The position numbers were made by a program, and so were the translations under genes. The notes beneath the pieces were generated by a model. That model saw nothing but the letters and a program-made list of their open reading frames with translations. It did not search any database and was not told the origin of the DNA. A stretch of 64,000 nt of DNA, taken from contig VSDK01012891.1 in the NCBI GenBank assembly GCA_009767595.1, positions 255,152-319,151 of the forward strand, written 5' to 3'. The DNA comes from Symbiodinium kawagutii. Its lineage: Eukaryota > Sar > Dinophyceae > Suessiales > Symbiodiniaceae. Below, piece by piece: positions 10,273-21,181 of the stretch; position 1 is the first letter of the stretch, and each line of letters opens with the position of its first letter.

Positions 10273-10376
10273 CAACAGACTCACTCGCGTCTCGGATTCT
10301 GGTTCACTTGCATCTCGGGGTCACTTGCGTCTACCGGGATTCACTTGCGTCTCGGATTCTGGCTCACTTGCGTCTC
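10273..10376 (+). repeat. Short direct repeats, ~23 bp
   Basis: Four imperfect copies of a unit around TCACTTGCGTCTCGGATTC, immediately before the 70-bp array. Confidence 0.6.
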
Positions 10377-10444
10377 TTCCATTCTCCGCATAAAAAAAAT
10401 GCTGGAAAAAAACACCTCGCTCCGCATTATCTACATTTCCACCC

Positions 10445-11104
10445 CTCCTGGCTTCAGACTTTCTGCCCAAGTCTACTTATTTTTGCATTCTCCTCATTAT
10501 CTAAATTTTTCGCCCTCCTGGCTTCACACTCTCTGCCCAAGTCTACTTTCTCTTCCATTCTCCTCATTATCTAAATTTCCACCCCTCCTGGCTTCAGACT
10601 CTCTGCCCAAGTCTACTTTCTCTTCCATTCTCCTCATTATCTAAATTTCCACACCTCCTGGCTTCAGACTCTCTGCCCAAGTCTACTTTCTCTTCCATTC
10701 TCCTCATTATCTAAATTTCCACACCTCCTGGCTTCAGACTCTCTGTCCAAGTCTACTTTCTCTTCCAGTCTCCTCATTATCTAAATTTTTCGCCCTCCTG
10801 GCTTCACACTCTCTGCCCAAGTCTACTTTCTCTTCCATTCTCCTCATTATCTAAATTTCCACCCCTCCTGGCTTCAGACTCTCTGCCCAAGTCTACTTTC
10901 TCTTCCATTCTCCTCATTATCTAAATTTCCACACCTCCTGGCTTCAGACTCTCTGTCCAAGTCTACTTTCTCTTCCAGTCTCCTCATTATCTAAATTTTT
11001 CGCCCTCCTGGCTTCAGACTCTCTGCCCAAGTCTACTTACTCTTCCATTCTCCTCATTATCTAAATTTCCACCCCTCCTGGCTTCACACTCCCTGTCCAA
11101 GTCT
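10445..11104 (+). repeat. 70-bp tandem repeat, about 9.5 copies
   Basis: CTCCTGGCTTCA recurs exactly every 70 bp at 10445, 10515, 10585, 10655, 10725, 10795, 10865, 10935, 11005 and 11075. Units end in three variants (TTTTTCGCC, TTTCCACCC, TTTCCACAC) in a non-random order, showing multi-unit amplification. Open frames across it are by-products of the 70-bp period. Confidence 0.9.
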
Positions 11105-12635
11105 GCAATGCCCACTGGGTCTCTCTTCCGAATCCTCATATCAAGAAAAATCAAAGGTGGACCGCATCCAGGAATTCCAACCAGCAACAAACAGCTTCAG
11201 AAATGGTTGATCCTGGTAAATGACTAAAAGCCCCATAGTTAAACTGGAGTTTACAATAGTTCACAAGTATTCAACCTGTTTGGAGACATAAGCGAACCAT
11301 TTTGGGAGACATAAGCGAACCATTTTTGGAGACATAAGCGAACCCCCGCCCGACAAGAATGGTTCAAAAGGATTGGCGGCAAAGGATGGTCGTATATTGT
11401 ACAGGATGATTACTGAGGGTACTAAAGCAACCGAGTCAGTAATGCCCAGAGCTTCTGTAAAAGTCGGTTGAAGGATGATAGGGATGGTTGACCAATTTAG
11501 TGGATCCCTTCCTTGACATCAACCACGGGTTACCCATCTGGTCAATGGTGTCGGATAGGGTTGGTTACTACACACGAGTTGTGATGGGGATATGGAGGGC
11601 TATGGGAAGCCGTAACCAATGGATAATCATCTAACTATGACTGGTGGTGCATGGTTACTATTGATGGCTATTATAGTTACTATAACATCTATAGAAGGCT
11701 ATTGGGAACATGGTCAATTCCATAGTACTGCACACACACTCATTTGTGAACTATCATTAAGCATCAATTAGCCATCATTAACAAGCTTCCCTTAAGCATC
11801 ACTAATCATCGATAAACCATTCATTAATCACACCAACATCATCAATTCACTATTGAGCATCGTTCTTAGTCGTTGACCTTTCTTAAGCATCAAATCTATC
11901 AACCCTTTTGCCTTACTAAATGACATTCGGCATTAGATAGCATTAGCTAGTCCTCATTAAACGACTTAAATAGCATTAGCCAGTAACCACTAATAACTAT
12001 TCCTATTTACAACCGCTACTAAGAACTATTCCTATTTATAACCACTACTAGTTAACCTTTGTTGAGAAGCACTATTTTATTCAATCTAAAAACTACTAAT
12101 AAGATAACTACTACTAATATGCATTATTATGCACTGATTAAAAGCACTGCTAATAACCCTTCTACTAATCATAACCAATAATATCAATAGTCATAACCGC
12201 TACTAATAACCATTGATCCCTAATCAGTATTATCCACTAACTGGTATTACTATTATCAGCCTTAACTAAAACATGATGTAATAGCTACTAGTTGTTCCAC
12301 TGGCTACTACTAAACCGTAGATTATCACCCTATATCATTTTTAAGTATCTGATCAATAACTATTACTATTAGATTATTGTTATAACAATTGACAATAACT
12401 ACGGATTGTAGGGTGTCAGTTAGTGTTCATAATATCAATTATAATAGTTATTCACTATAAGTATCTGAGAATTACCCCAATTCTGCCTACTGATACTTAG
12501 ATTATTACAAGAAACAATTTTTACTATTAGTTATTGCTATTATTCCTATTATTGATCAATAACTGGTTCTTAACCTCCATTGTTCACCATTATTGTCATA
12601 ACAATTGATTTTTGTTAACAAAAAATTGCCAACAA
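11105..12635. other. Intron-like low-complexity block
   Basis: A triple AGACATAAGCGAACCATTTT repeat lies at 11283-11345. The remainder becomes steadily richer in ACTAATAACC / AACCATTA words toward the exon at 12636. A plus frame near 11505-11600 (DINHGLPIWSMVSDRVG) is protein-like but unsupported by borders. Confidence 0.4.
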
Positions 12636-12950
12636 CTAACAAATTACTAGTGAATTAGCTGGCACCGTGTCGTTTGGAGCACTCATAAAGTAATTGCGCA
12701 GTCCTTGACTTGCTGCGAAAGCACGAATGTCTCCTGGCACTGCTAAAGCCATTGCGGCCTCGAGTACAGGATCGACTCCCGTCAGGAAGTCGACTGCACC
12801 ATTCTCCACCTCCTCAAGAAGTAGAGACCATGAAGCTGCATCATGAGGCACGAGCATGCAGTAGACGAACGCCTCTTTCCCCTGACCATCCAGGTTGTTC
12901 TCGAAATTGCTGGCAGCTCGCGCTGGGGCTGCTTTCACCGCCGCCCTGGC
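12636..12950 (-). CDS. Putative exon, ~100 codons
   Basis: Acceptor TTTCGGGAGTCAG (AG at 12952-12951) opens a minus frame QARAAVKAAPARAASNFENN, then AFVYCMLVPHDAASWSLLLE, VDFLTGVDPVLEAAMALAVP and GDIRAFAASQGLRNYF, ending TAG at 12636. A GT within ACGGTGCC near the end may be the donor. Good composition; alpha-helical. It lies 45 bp downstream (transcript sense) of the coding region at 12995-13312, so the two may be neighbouring exons, but phases did not fit simply. Confidence 0.6.
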   Translation of the reverse strand, partial: ARAAVKAAPARAASNFENNLDGQGKEAFVYCMLVPHDAASWSLLLEEVENGAVDFLTGVDPVLEAAMALAVPGDIRAFAASQGLRNYFMSAPNDTVPANSLVIC

Positions 12951-12994
12951 CTGACTCCCGAAACCGATGATGGTTATGAATGGTTATGACATGC

Positions 12995-13312
12995 CTACTG
13001 TTGCCTCTTGAAAAGCATAGTGGTGTACCAGAAATGAACCACCCATTTCACAAGCGTGCCGCCTGGCACGGTTGCGGAGTAAATCGCATTGGGCTTGTCC
13101 ACAACAAAGTCCGTTTGTGATACGTTGAGTCTGTCCACCCATGAGGTGCCTGTTGCACTCTAGGCCACCCAGCATCCGGGACACGAACAGTTCCTGTGAC
13201 CCTCCACCGGCAAATCGCCCAGCAGCGCCGGAACCCACTGGAATGGGATATTGACACCTAGCTTCGCCATTGCTGATGCACCCAAATCAGTCATCTCGTC
13301 ATTGTATGCCTT
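12995..13312 (-). pseudogene. Coding region with one in-frame TAG
   Basis: From an AG at 13314-13313 one minus frame reads DEMTDLGASAMAKLGVNIPF and QWVPALLGDLPVEGHRN, meets TAG at 13162-13160, then continues in the same frame as SWVDRLNVSQTDFVVDKPNA and SATVPGGTLVKWVVHFWYT to TAG at 12997-12995. Both halves look functional. Either a nonsense mutation, an unrecognised mini-intron, or a stop that is read through. The second half resembles a beta-sandwich. No family recognised. Confidence 0.5.
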
Positions 13313-13842
13313 CTTGACCAATTGTAGTAACAATTGATTTTTGTTAACCCATGTTGTTGAATGACTGCTTAATAACTGGTTCTTAACCACTATTAACCAC
13401 TATGAACTGACTCTAGCCACTATTAACACTTCTACTAGTAACCACAAACCTGAATAAGGTGTATCCTACTACTAGCCCTATTTCCAACAGCCTTAACTAG
13501 TTAAGTATTAATTTCCTATTGATTCCCTATGAACAGCCCTATTAAACTCCTGATTCCCTATGCATTCCCCAATTTACAAGGTAATTAAGCCCCAATTTCC
13601 CTATGAATTCTCCTATTAGTAACAAGCATGACTTCTTCCCTATGGATGAGTAACTTACTAGTTAGTTGTTATCCCGTATAAATTCTGCCATCAATTCTCA
13701 TAAATCCCCTGATTTAGCTTTAATTAACTCATAAAACTAGTTAATTAACTCATCTTTTTCCACTTTTGCTATTACTATCACTATTGTTGGGTACTATTGC
13801 TATTGTTAATAGTATTAGTATTTGTCTTAGTAACTATCCCTG

Positions 13843-13910
13843 GCCCAGGCGAGGCAGGAGCAGCGCAACGGGGCGCCGCTGGGCCTCGGCCACGGGAGGT
13901 CCAGGGTGAA
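13843..13910 (-). CDS. Possible short GC-rich exon
   Basis: The minus frame reads PPVAEAQRRPVALLLPRLGQG before a stop; a GATAGT after CAG could be a GA-type donor. It sits exactly at a switch between CCA-rich and TGG-rich repeat, as other exon islands do. Two other frames are open. Confidence 0.35.
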
Positions 13911-14154
13911 ACTGGTGGATTTTCGTGGATTTCTATGGTGAAACTAGTGGATTTCCATGGGTTTTAATGGGTTTATAGGGTGAACCTGGTGGATTTCCCA
14001 CGGGTTTCTATGGTGAAAGTGGATGAAGCTGGTGGAATTTCAATGGTTTGATGGGGTGAAATTGATGTTTGGTAGCTGCTGTGATTGTGTGGTTGATTTC
14101 TGCTATGTCGACTTTTGATAGGGTTTAGGTGGTATTGAACTGTGGTTAGAAATA

Positions 14155-14508
14155 TCAACGTAGATGGCTGTATGGTTCTAACATTGAAACGTTGTTGGTT
14201 GATGTAGCTATGATGTAGTATTCATGCAGTTTATCACGTAAAAGTTCGAGAGAGAAACTTCTGTGCAACGAACATTTGGACAACCACGCGCAAGATGCCA
14301 AGAGAAGAGCTACCACTGACAAGAGATGTCTGGACACAGATGGCACTGAAGATATAGACTTAGAGTGACAATCTATGGGCACTTGCTCTTCTTGAATTAC
14401 AATCACGAACCTCTTGGAAACCTCTGCCCCTAGCTTGCCCGCGTAATTCTTGTATGGTGGTATTGGGGTCTCATCACTGGCAGGGAAGTGTTCAGCCACG
14501 TTTATCAT
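14155..14508 (-). CDS. Possible exon starting at an ATG
   Basis: ATG at 14508 follows a CTAAG acceptor-like site after a stop. The minus frame reads MINVAEHFPASDETPIPPYK, KLGAEVSKRFVIVIQEEQVP, then a hydrophobic stretch LLSVVALLLASCAW (possible membrane segment) and ends in TAG at 14155. The second half has weaker composition, so the true exon may end earlier. Confidence 0.35.
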   Translation of the reverse strand: MINVAEHFPASDETPIPPYKNYAGKLGAEVSKRFVIVIQEEQVPIDCHSKSISSVPSVSRHLLSVVALLLASCAWLSKCSLHRSFSLELLRDKLHEYYIIATSTNNVSMLEPYSHLR

Positions 14509-15540
14509 GGCCAAAACTTAGCGCTTCTTTCCACACCGGCCAAATGTGTTTCTCAACCAATGCTTAGAGATTCACATGGTGCTGGTGACCTTGGGAGAAT
14601 GGCTGATAATGGAAGCATTGCTTAGAGGTTGGTTTTGATCACCTTGGATGGTTGGTTCGTTCATGATTTGTGTTGGCCACCATCAATGATGCTTAGGGCT
14701 TGGTTGCTGCTTTTCTTCGTGGCAGGTCAATATTGAGAAAAACATACCGTTGGTGAGTGATGGTTAGCGATGACAGTTGCAGTAGTTGGTTAATTATAGA
14801 TTACTAGGATCAGGAACGCTTGATCATGGATTGAGAATGGCTAATTAAGCATGGTTAAAGATGACGATAATGATGATAATGGTCAATGACGGATCCAGAA
14901 TGCTGATGGCAAATAGCGGGAAAATAGTAGTAGTAATGGATTCATATTTTTTAATCATGGTTAAACAGTTAAACATGATGATACCAATATCAAATGTTCA
15001 GCGTGTTGTTTCATCATGGCAAACCCCTCTTCAGCTCACCCGTTTCGTATACACAGAATCCCCATTCGTAGCGACACAAGGTCAACTTCGGAAACTCATG
15101 GAGTCACGAGTGGTTGGATGTCCCCGTTGGTTGCTGGTGGGCAGCGCGCCCTATCGTTGTTGGATCCCTATTGGTCTCCTGTAGGCATATCATTTTAGGC
15201 CAACACTCAATTACCAATGGTCCTTCGTATCATCCCCTCAACTGCTTACATTCATAAGTTTGACCGACTGTTTACATGTCATTACAGCTAGTGATTACCT
15301 ATCAAGCAGCTAGTTTTCAATGATTATCAGCTGCTTACATTCATAAGTGAGTGAACTGAAACTGCCAATAAACTGCTTACCCATGATTCTTGATTGCTTT
15401 CACTACTGATTACCCATCCAGCAGGATTATAAACTGTTTATCATGTTTTCTATAGGTTTGGTAGTGAAAGCAGTTCAACATCATGCTAACCATCACTTGA
15501 TATCAAATGTTCAGCAGTTCTCTTGCCCCCGTTCACTACT

Positions 15541-15656
15541 GGCTGTGGGTCAAAACCCTGTACCCCTGGTTCCCTTGTCATTAACATTGTTTTCCTTATA
15601 GGTTGTCGGCTATCATCCCCCATGAAACTGGTTGGTTAAGGCCTTGACCCATAGCC
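15541..15656 (+). mobile_element. TIR element family A, copy 1
   Basis: Begins GGCTGTGGGTCAAAACCCTG and ends TTGACCCATAGCC, the family inverted repeat. Flanks TACT / CACT are an imperfect 4-bp duplication. It lies 10 bp beyond the donor of the minus-strand exon at 15667-15797. Confidence 0.65.
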
Positions 15657-15666
15657 CACTGATTAC

Positions 15667-15797
15667 CCAATGTTTGCCAGTGACTTCCCCATCTCAACCA
15701 TTGGTCGTGCTGTCGATGGCCCACCGCCAAGGTGCTTCATGAGCTCTCTCAACTCTGCCTCGGAATCTGCCAACTGCACCTGACTGCCAAGCAGGTG
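15667..15797 (-). CDS. Exon, acidic helical segment
   Basis: A strong acceptor (CCATTTTCACCTTTAG, AG at 15799-15798) precedes LLGSQVQLADSEAELRELMK and HLGGGPSTARPMVEMGKSL. The exon ends before GTAATC at 15666. Composition is clearly protein-like and the other minus frames are worse. The intron that follows contains TIR element A copy 1. The helical charged start suggests a coiled coil or linker. Product unknown. Confidence 0.7.
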
Positions 15798-16117
15798 CTA
15801 AAGGTGAAAATGGTGAAGGTTCGTTGATTGGTGATTCAATGGTTGTTCAATGGGTGATTCAACTGTTGTTCAATGGTACAGCAATGATGGACAGTGATGG
15901 TCAATGATGATTGAACATGGTTGACCATGGCTAGTCATGGTCAATCACCATTGATGATGGTTTATACCGGCTAGTATGTATTGTTCGAATTTGGGCTGAA
16001 CCATGATCGATCCGTACAGATATCACCGCGGTTTTTGTTAATTGAAATCAAACATCTCATTTGCACCATGAAGGTAAAACCGAGAAACTTTCAAGGGCCA
16101 TCCGCTCTCACAGCAAC

Positions 16118-16390
16118 TCATTGTTGCGGCGCCTCAGTGTCAGGTATCACTTCATTTATTTGTTGAAATATAGAAATTTGTGATGATTGAACTTTCCAAG
16201 GCCGTTGCGGATTAAGCTCACATGAGCAACTACACATCCCAACAGCCTGGATGGGTGTGATTATGAGGATTATAGTTTCATAGATATTCCCAACGCAGAG
16301 TGGCTGCTGGACGACAGGCGGTGTTGGCTTGTCATTGTGCTTCCCCAGACCCAGGAAATGAACGATGTATATTGAGGGTCGGAAAAGCAA
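16118..16390 (-). CDS. Possible exon
   Basis: A minus frame of ~88 codons reads YIVHFLGLGKHNDKPTPPVV and QQPLCVGNIYETIILIITPI, ending in TGA at 16118. No clear acceptor; only part may be coding. Confidence 0.3.
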   Translation of the reverse strand: MLFRPSIYIVHFLGLGKHNDKPTPPVVQQPLCVGNIYETIILIITPIQAVGMCSCSCELNPQRPWKVQSSQISIFQQINEVIPDTEAPQQ

Positions 16391-16724
16391 CTGGGAAAAT
16401 TGACAACTTCGAGCTATACTTCAACATGCACATAGAAACATAGCGAACCTGCTGTGGTGGCCTACCTTCGTTCATGCCCCGAAAAAGAATATCCCACTGC
16501 TACTAGTAATAGCTGCAATGAATGGTTGTTTTTGATTGGGTGTGGCGCGGCAGGATTTATCCCCGCACGATTGAGCTGAACAGCAAAGACTAGTGATCAC
16601 AGACCATGATCAATCCTTCATATGAAATCAATTATTGATCCTTAATGGCTATCATCACCCACTATTAAATGGCTATGATCAATCCTTGAAAATGGTTCAA
16701 CCCTGTTTCATCATAACCATTTAC

Positions 16725-16886
16725 CATCGGCATCCCAACGATGCACAACGACTCGGCCCTCGTACTTCGATTTCCCCTGAGCAGTGATGGGGGGGCTGTC
16801 CACCGTCAGCTGTGATGATAGATGAACGGTCACACCGTAGCCAGAACATTTTGAGGTCTCCGACACTCTTACGGTAGTGATGGTCA
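16725..16886 (-). CDS. Exon, beta-sandwich-like segment
   Basis: Acceptor CATTCGTTACCAAGCAG (AG at 16888-16887) and donor GTAAAT (16724-16723) bound a 162-bp minus exon reading TITTVRVSETSKCSGYGVTV, HLSSQLTVDSPPITAQGKSK and YEGRVVVHRWDAD. Strongly alternating polar and hydrophobic residues suggest beta strands, perhaps an extracellular repeat. It begins in phase 2 and ends in phase 1. Product unknown. Confidence 0.7.
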
Positions 16887-17106
16887 CTGCTTGGTAACGA
16901 ATGAAGGTTTATGAGGGCGCTGAATTTTCGTCAGTTTGACTTGATCAATGATGTACCCTCCGACATCTGGTTGGGAGTTAGCTCACTTTGGTGGTCAACT
17001 TGGTATGCGAAGAGCTTTTGAAATGCCAATCATCTTGTCTTGACAACAGGCTTCTGGTTCAAAACCAAGGGCTGCTGAAGTTGAACATTCAAGTTATTCA
17101 CCATCG

Positions 17107-17640
17107 ATGGGAGACCAACAAATTTGTGGGTTGCTTATTTTAAACCAGACTGTAGAGGAGCAAATCTCATCATGCCTACCGCACTTCAAACTTCATCGGA
17201 AGTTGATTGTGGTTGATGAGGGAAAACCCTACAACCAAACATCAGTACACCCTGTTTTGGAACACATCACCGAAGGCCAATCCCAACTAGGTTCTGTTTG
17301 CTTCAGAACCTCTCCTTCCAAGAAAAAATGAGGACTCATTTTCATCACATGCATTCAATGCCAATTCCAAACCATCCACATGTTATTTCAATTTGATCTT
17401 TGTATTTTGTGACAGGCCAAATCCAGGATGGATTAATCAATCTACAAATGCCAGAATTGCCCAAGAATTGCCTGAGCGTTTGCAGTTCACCAGATGTACC
17501 AAAGTGGACTTGGCCCTAAAAGCGATTGCATTATTCGTTGCCAGGATGGACATACAACTGACCCGATCTCAGGGTATCATACAGCCCAATTACAGCATCC
17601 CCAGCCTGCCATGGCAAACAGCATTCAGGTCAAACTGACC
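17107..17640 (+). CDS. Weak plus-strand coding-like frames
   Basis: Two consecutive plus frames (LILNQTVEEQISSCLPHFKL; RLQFTRCTKVDLALKAIALF) have acceptable composition but no clear splice borders. They could be decayed exons or chance. Confidence 0.2.
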
Positions 17641-17663
17641 CTTCACAAAGCTGTTTTCTCGCC

Positions 17664-18420
17664 CTAGAACCAGGATGCACATCCCTCAGTCCACAAACTG
17701 TTCGATGGTGGATATACTGGCAGCCCTTCCCACCACAGTGATGTAATCAGGTGCAGAAAAAACAATTCCGTAGGCAGAGCCCTGGGCGCAGCACCTGCGG
17801 CCAGAACCGTGTTGACAAGGCCGCTCTTGGCCGTCTTGGATTCGGTAGTGCTCGAGCTTCCCACCAATTCGTTTACTACCTCTGAGGATAAGTTGAGGGT
17901 CAACTAACTTCAAGTTCACAAGAGTTGACGGTTTGAGGAAATTTCTTTTGCCCGCCAATGGCAGGATTTCAGAAACCCGCAGGACACTCTCCATACAGAT
18001 CATCACAGTGACTCCAGTCAACACCGGGAACACGTGAACATTCAAGGTATATGGCAACGTGGTCACTTCCACGCTGGTCTGAGTTCCAACGGTGACTTGG
18101 GTAACACGTCTCTTACAACACATTCTCACCAAAACATTTTGGGCAAGCAAGGTGACCAGCACAGTCACCAACATTTCAAGCATGGCTCTTTCCAACTTCG
18201 AGATACCCTCCCCATGGGCACTGTTTCCTCCCCGGAGGTCCTCGGCTCGCGCTGGCGGTACACGGTTGCCCGGATTCTTGAACCAAACACCATGTTGTCA
18301 GATATAGACAGGCAATTTTGATACATTGTTTTTGTCTCGGTTTTCTCACAATTCACGTCGCGCCGGACGGCAATTACGGCGACCGGCGGCGGCGCAGGGG
18401 CGGGCCGCGACGCCGCAGCC
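17664..18420 (-). CDS. Multi-frame coding block, minus strand
   Basis: An acceptor-like ATCCTGACCACAG (near 18421) begins SEAAASRPAPAPPPVAVIAV, open to 18165. A second minus frame, 18195-17686, reads AMLEMLVTVLVTLLAQNVLV (possible membrane helix), TSVEVTTLPYTLNVHVFPVL and YGIVFSAPDYITVVGRAA. A third gives EVVNELVGSSSTTESKTAKS. The overlaps imply at least two exons or frameshifts; exact borders unresolved. No domain recognised. Confidence 0.45.
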
Positions 18421-19339
18421 TCCGAGCCTGTGGTCAGGATGTTGCTGGCCTCAACCTGTCAAGAGCTTGCAATGTCGTGCCTCGCAGGCTCGCCTGCTCA
18501 TCAACCAGGCTTGGCTTCCTCCCGCACCTCGACGTCGTCAAATCATTCTGACTGCTTCGAGGCTTCGAGGAAGGAACTTTCACGATGATGACAACATTTC
18601 CTGCTAGTATGAGATCTGTACAACCAAACGCTAGATTTTTGACACTGCATTGGCAGCTGTTTACCCCTGCCAAGCACTTGTTGATTGTACATCAGGTTTG
18701 CTGTTCACGCATGGGTTACCATTTTTTCCATTGCAGTTGCCCCATTTCGCTTGGTGATAGCCAACTCATCTTCAGTTTGCAATCAATATGATTATGAATA
18801 TTTGGAAATATTTGGCCGTTATCAACCATTAGCAATCATTATGAAACCATCATTTAGAATTAACTGCACGCCATTTTTGTTTGTCAATTGTGGACAGATA
18901 TTCGCTAGCAACTTTAAAATATCACTGACCATTCTCAATTACAATCCCTCTATACTGTTTACCCATTCCAATTTCTTGTGACCATCATAGGTCATGATTC
19001 ACCACTAACAATATTTCAAAAACATCATCCCTGTATCTGCCATCAGTTTAACCGCCATTATCAATCGTTGGAATATTAGCTTCCCTACATGCAACCACGA
19101 TTGCCAGCACTTGAGATATGATGCTTGGATATGCATCCCCATTTTGTACCTGGTCGCAAACCATGGTCACAAGGGTTATACGCTACCTTATAGGCTTTTT
19201 AGCTATGGCCCCATCTCAGGGAACTAATCCCAACTGCACATCCGAGTAAATCACATCATTCAACACCAATGTTTAGTCAGTATGAGCCAGCTATCATCAC
19301 CAGTGTCCACCAATATCAATCACTATTATTAGCCAGTGA

Positions 19340-19507
19340 TCAACACCATGGACGATCAAAAGCGGCTGAAATCACAGGGCTGGCATGGCCTTTCAGGGCT
19401 TCGCGGCCCATGGCTTCTTTCAACTTTTCGCACTCCTGGGCACCACCAATACATGGTGACATGACCCGAGTCTTCCGAAACGGGGAACCAAAACTTGGCG
19501 ACTCCAT
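19340..19507 (-). CDS. Exon or small frame with ATG, charged helix
   Basis: On the minus strand ATG at 19507, just downstream of the CAT repeat, starts a 55-codon frame: MESPSFGSPFRKTRVMSPCI, then QECEKLKEAMGREALKGHAS and PVISAAFDRPWC before TGA. An internal acceptor-like GGTGGTGCCCAG precedes ECEKLKEAM, so the coding part may begin there instead. Composition is much better than that of the long His/Ser frame that overlaps it. Confidence 0.5.
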   Translation of the reverse strand: MESPSFGSPFRKTRVMSPCIGGAQECEKLKEAMGREALKGHASPVISAAFDRPWC

Positions 19508-19710
19508 GATGATGATGATGGTGATGATGATGGTGGTGGTGGCGGTGATGATGGTGATGGTGATGGTGATGATTCATGATGATGAACCGTGATGGTGGTG
19601 ATGATTCATGATCATGAGCAGTGACTATGGTGATGGTGATGATGATGATGATGACGACGACGATGATGATGATGATGACGACGATGATGATGATGATGAT
19701 GATGATGGGC

Positions 19711-19752
<42 letters not shown>

Positions 19753-19787
19753 AATGATGATGGGCGATGATTCATGATGATGAGCCG

Positions 19788-19820
<33 letters not shown>

Positions 19821-19870
19821 GGATGATGATGATGAGCCGTGATGATGATGATGATGATGACGACGAGGAT
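19508..19870 (+). repeat. ATG/GAT trinucleotide microsatellite
   Basis: About 360 bp of interrupted (ATG)n with GAC, GGT and TCATGATGAGCCGTG interruptions repeated as a longer unit. Lies between two minus-strand exon candidates, so probably intronic. Confidence 0.9.
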
Positions 19871-19878
19871 AATTGTTG

Positions 19879-20052
19879 TCAATGGTCAGTAATGGTTGCA
19901 TCCCATTGAATTTCATAGCCATTGATTCTTTGTTCGCACCGCTGGTTGATGATGAGCTGCAACCAAGACAGGGCTTCTTTGCTGTTGGGATCAGCACTGG
20001 ACTTCCGTTGCAGCAGTTGTTTCCACAATTCATCGCTCAGTGCCACCTGGTT
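19879..20052 (-). CDS. Exon, helical segment
   Basis: After AG at 20054-20053 a minus frame of 57 codons reads NQVALSDELWKQLLQRKSSA, NSKEALSWLQLIINQRCEQR and NGYEIQWDATITD before TGA. Clearly protein-like and amphipathic. A second frame through the neighbouring microsatellite is much longer but is repeat-derived. Function unknown. Confidence 0.6.
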   Translation of the reverse strand, partial: NQVALSDELWKQLLQRKSSADPNSKEALSWLQLIINQRCEQRINGYEIQWDATITDH

Positions 20053-20158
20053 CTCGCATTGTTGTGAGGATTAAGGGCTGGATCCTTTTTTCGCGCCTGG
20101 AGCTTCGAAATTGGAACTCATGTTCCACTTGCCATAGCGCATCCGGCTATGTGTTCAT

Positions 20159-20386
20159 TTGAGGCTGAGGACATGTCATCGAATCCTGAAAACAAAGAAT
20201 AACTTTGCGGCAGGGGAGGCAGTTGGAGATAGTCTCCCAAAGAAACTACGATTGGCATTTGGCTATAACAAGCTTGTTGTTTGGTCGTTTGCAGAACTCC
20301 TATGGCGGTGGAACAAACACCAACAGACTATATGGTGGAATTGGTTTGATGGTGGAGAACCACATGAATGTTTGATCATCAAGTAG
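20159..20386 (+). CDS. Weak plus-strand coding-like frame
   Basis: Reads FAAGEAVGDSLPKKLRLAFG and ELLWRWNKHQQTIWWNWFDG before TAG. No splice borders or partner; possibly chance. Confidence 0.25.
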   Translation: MRLRTCHRILKTKNNFAAGEAVGDSLPKKLRLAFGYNKLVVWSFAELLWRWNKHQQTIWWNWFDGGEPHECLIIK

Positions 20387-20747
20387 GAATGAGCAGCCAT
20401 GAATGATCAATCATCTTCAGCCATCACTGGTCTAGGTTTATGGTTGGATAGCACCCATGAACTGATATCTCATTATAATTTGCTTATGGTCCTTTGGCGC
20501 AACACTTACAATCAACCAACCAACAATATCCTCCAATAAGGACTGTCGCAGTAACCAATCATCAAACAACTGACCATCAAATCACTATCAACCAACATCA
20601 ACTCATCCAGAAACCATCATGGACCATGGCCATGACTAACCATCCTTATCCAATCAACCAACCTAACGAACCCATCAACCAACCAACCTATCCAACTAAT
20701 CAACCAACCCACCACCATTCACGAACGGCTGTCTCCACCACGGCCAC

Positions 20748-20812
20748 CACGCGCTGCCTCGGTGAGCTGTAAGAGCTGTGCGTCCTTGACGATGCGACGC
20801 CAAGTGGGTTGC
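20748..20812 (-). CDS. Putative short exon
   Basis: Acceptor CAACGCGCCTCTCAG (AG at 20814-20813) precedes QPTWRRIVKDAQLLQLTEAA on the minus strand; a GT follows CGTG at 20747-20746. It sits at a switch from CCAACC-rich (left) to TGGTGAAGG-rich (right) repeats. Two other frames are open. Confidence 0.45.
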
Positions 20813-20968
20813 CTGAGAGGCGCGTTGCGGTGGCTTGGTGAAGGGCTTGGTGAAGGGTTGGTGAAGGGTTGGTTTATGATGGCTTATGATTGGTTTATGG
20901 TTGGTGAAGGGTTAAGGAACCTACCATTTGGTTAGGACACTCCTGGTTTGCTCCAACTGGCTCCCTGA

Positions 20969-21181
20969 TTGAAAGGGTATGAGGATACATGGGGTCAATA
21001 CTGGCGACCCCCACTAGTCAATATGAATGGACAGCGTAGCGATGAATGTGTCATTGTGATCAGGAAAAAGACGCAGTTGACGCTGATAACCAAGGGTGAA
21101 CCAACCATCAGCAGCCATCAACAAGTAGACAATTGCAACCCGCCATTCAAGACTTTCAACCATCGGTCAATAGTTGGTTAA
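20969..21181 (+). CDS. Weak plus-strand coding-like frame
   Basis: Reads WGQYWRPPLVNMNGQRSDEC and VIVIRKKTQLTLITKG; a GTGAAC follows and could be a donor. No acceptor identified. Confidence 0.25.
   Translation: MKGYEDTWGQYWRPPLVNMNGQRSDECVIVIRKKTQLTLITKGEPTISSHQQVDNCNPPFKTFNHRSIVG

Noticed and set aside
9787..10284. 165-codon minus frame
   Set aside because: Protein composition is poor and it overlaps a shorter frame with a strong acceptor and natural sequence (9979-10072).
10445..11104. Regularly spaced repeats, possible CRISPR array
   Set aside because: Units are contiguous 70-bp tandem repeats with no unique spacers, in a eukaryotic context with no cas genes.
16835..16843. CCGTAGCCA, start of the dinoflagellate spliced leader (also minus strand at 40150-40142)
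   Set aside because: The match ends after nine bases at both sites and neither continues into the rest of the leader; the first lies inside an exon.
19356..20033. 225-codon minus frame rich in His, Ser and Ile
   Set aside because: Its length comes from the ATG/GAT microsatellite, which has no stop in this frame. Better coding frames overlap its two ends.
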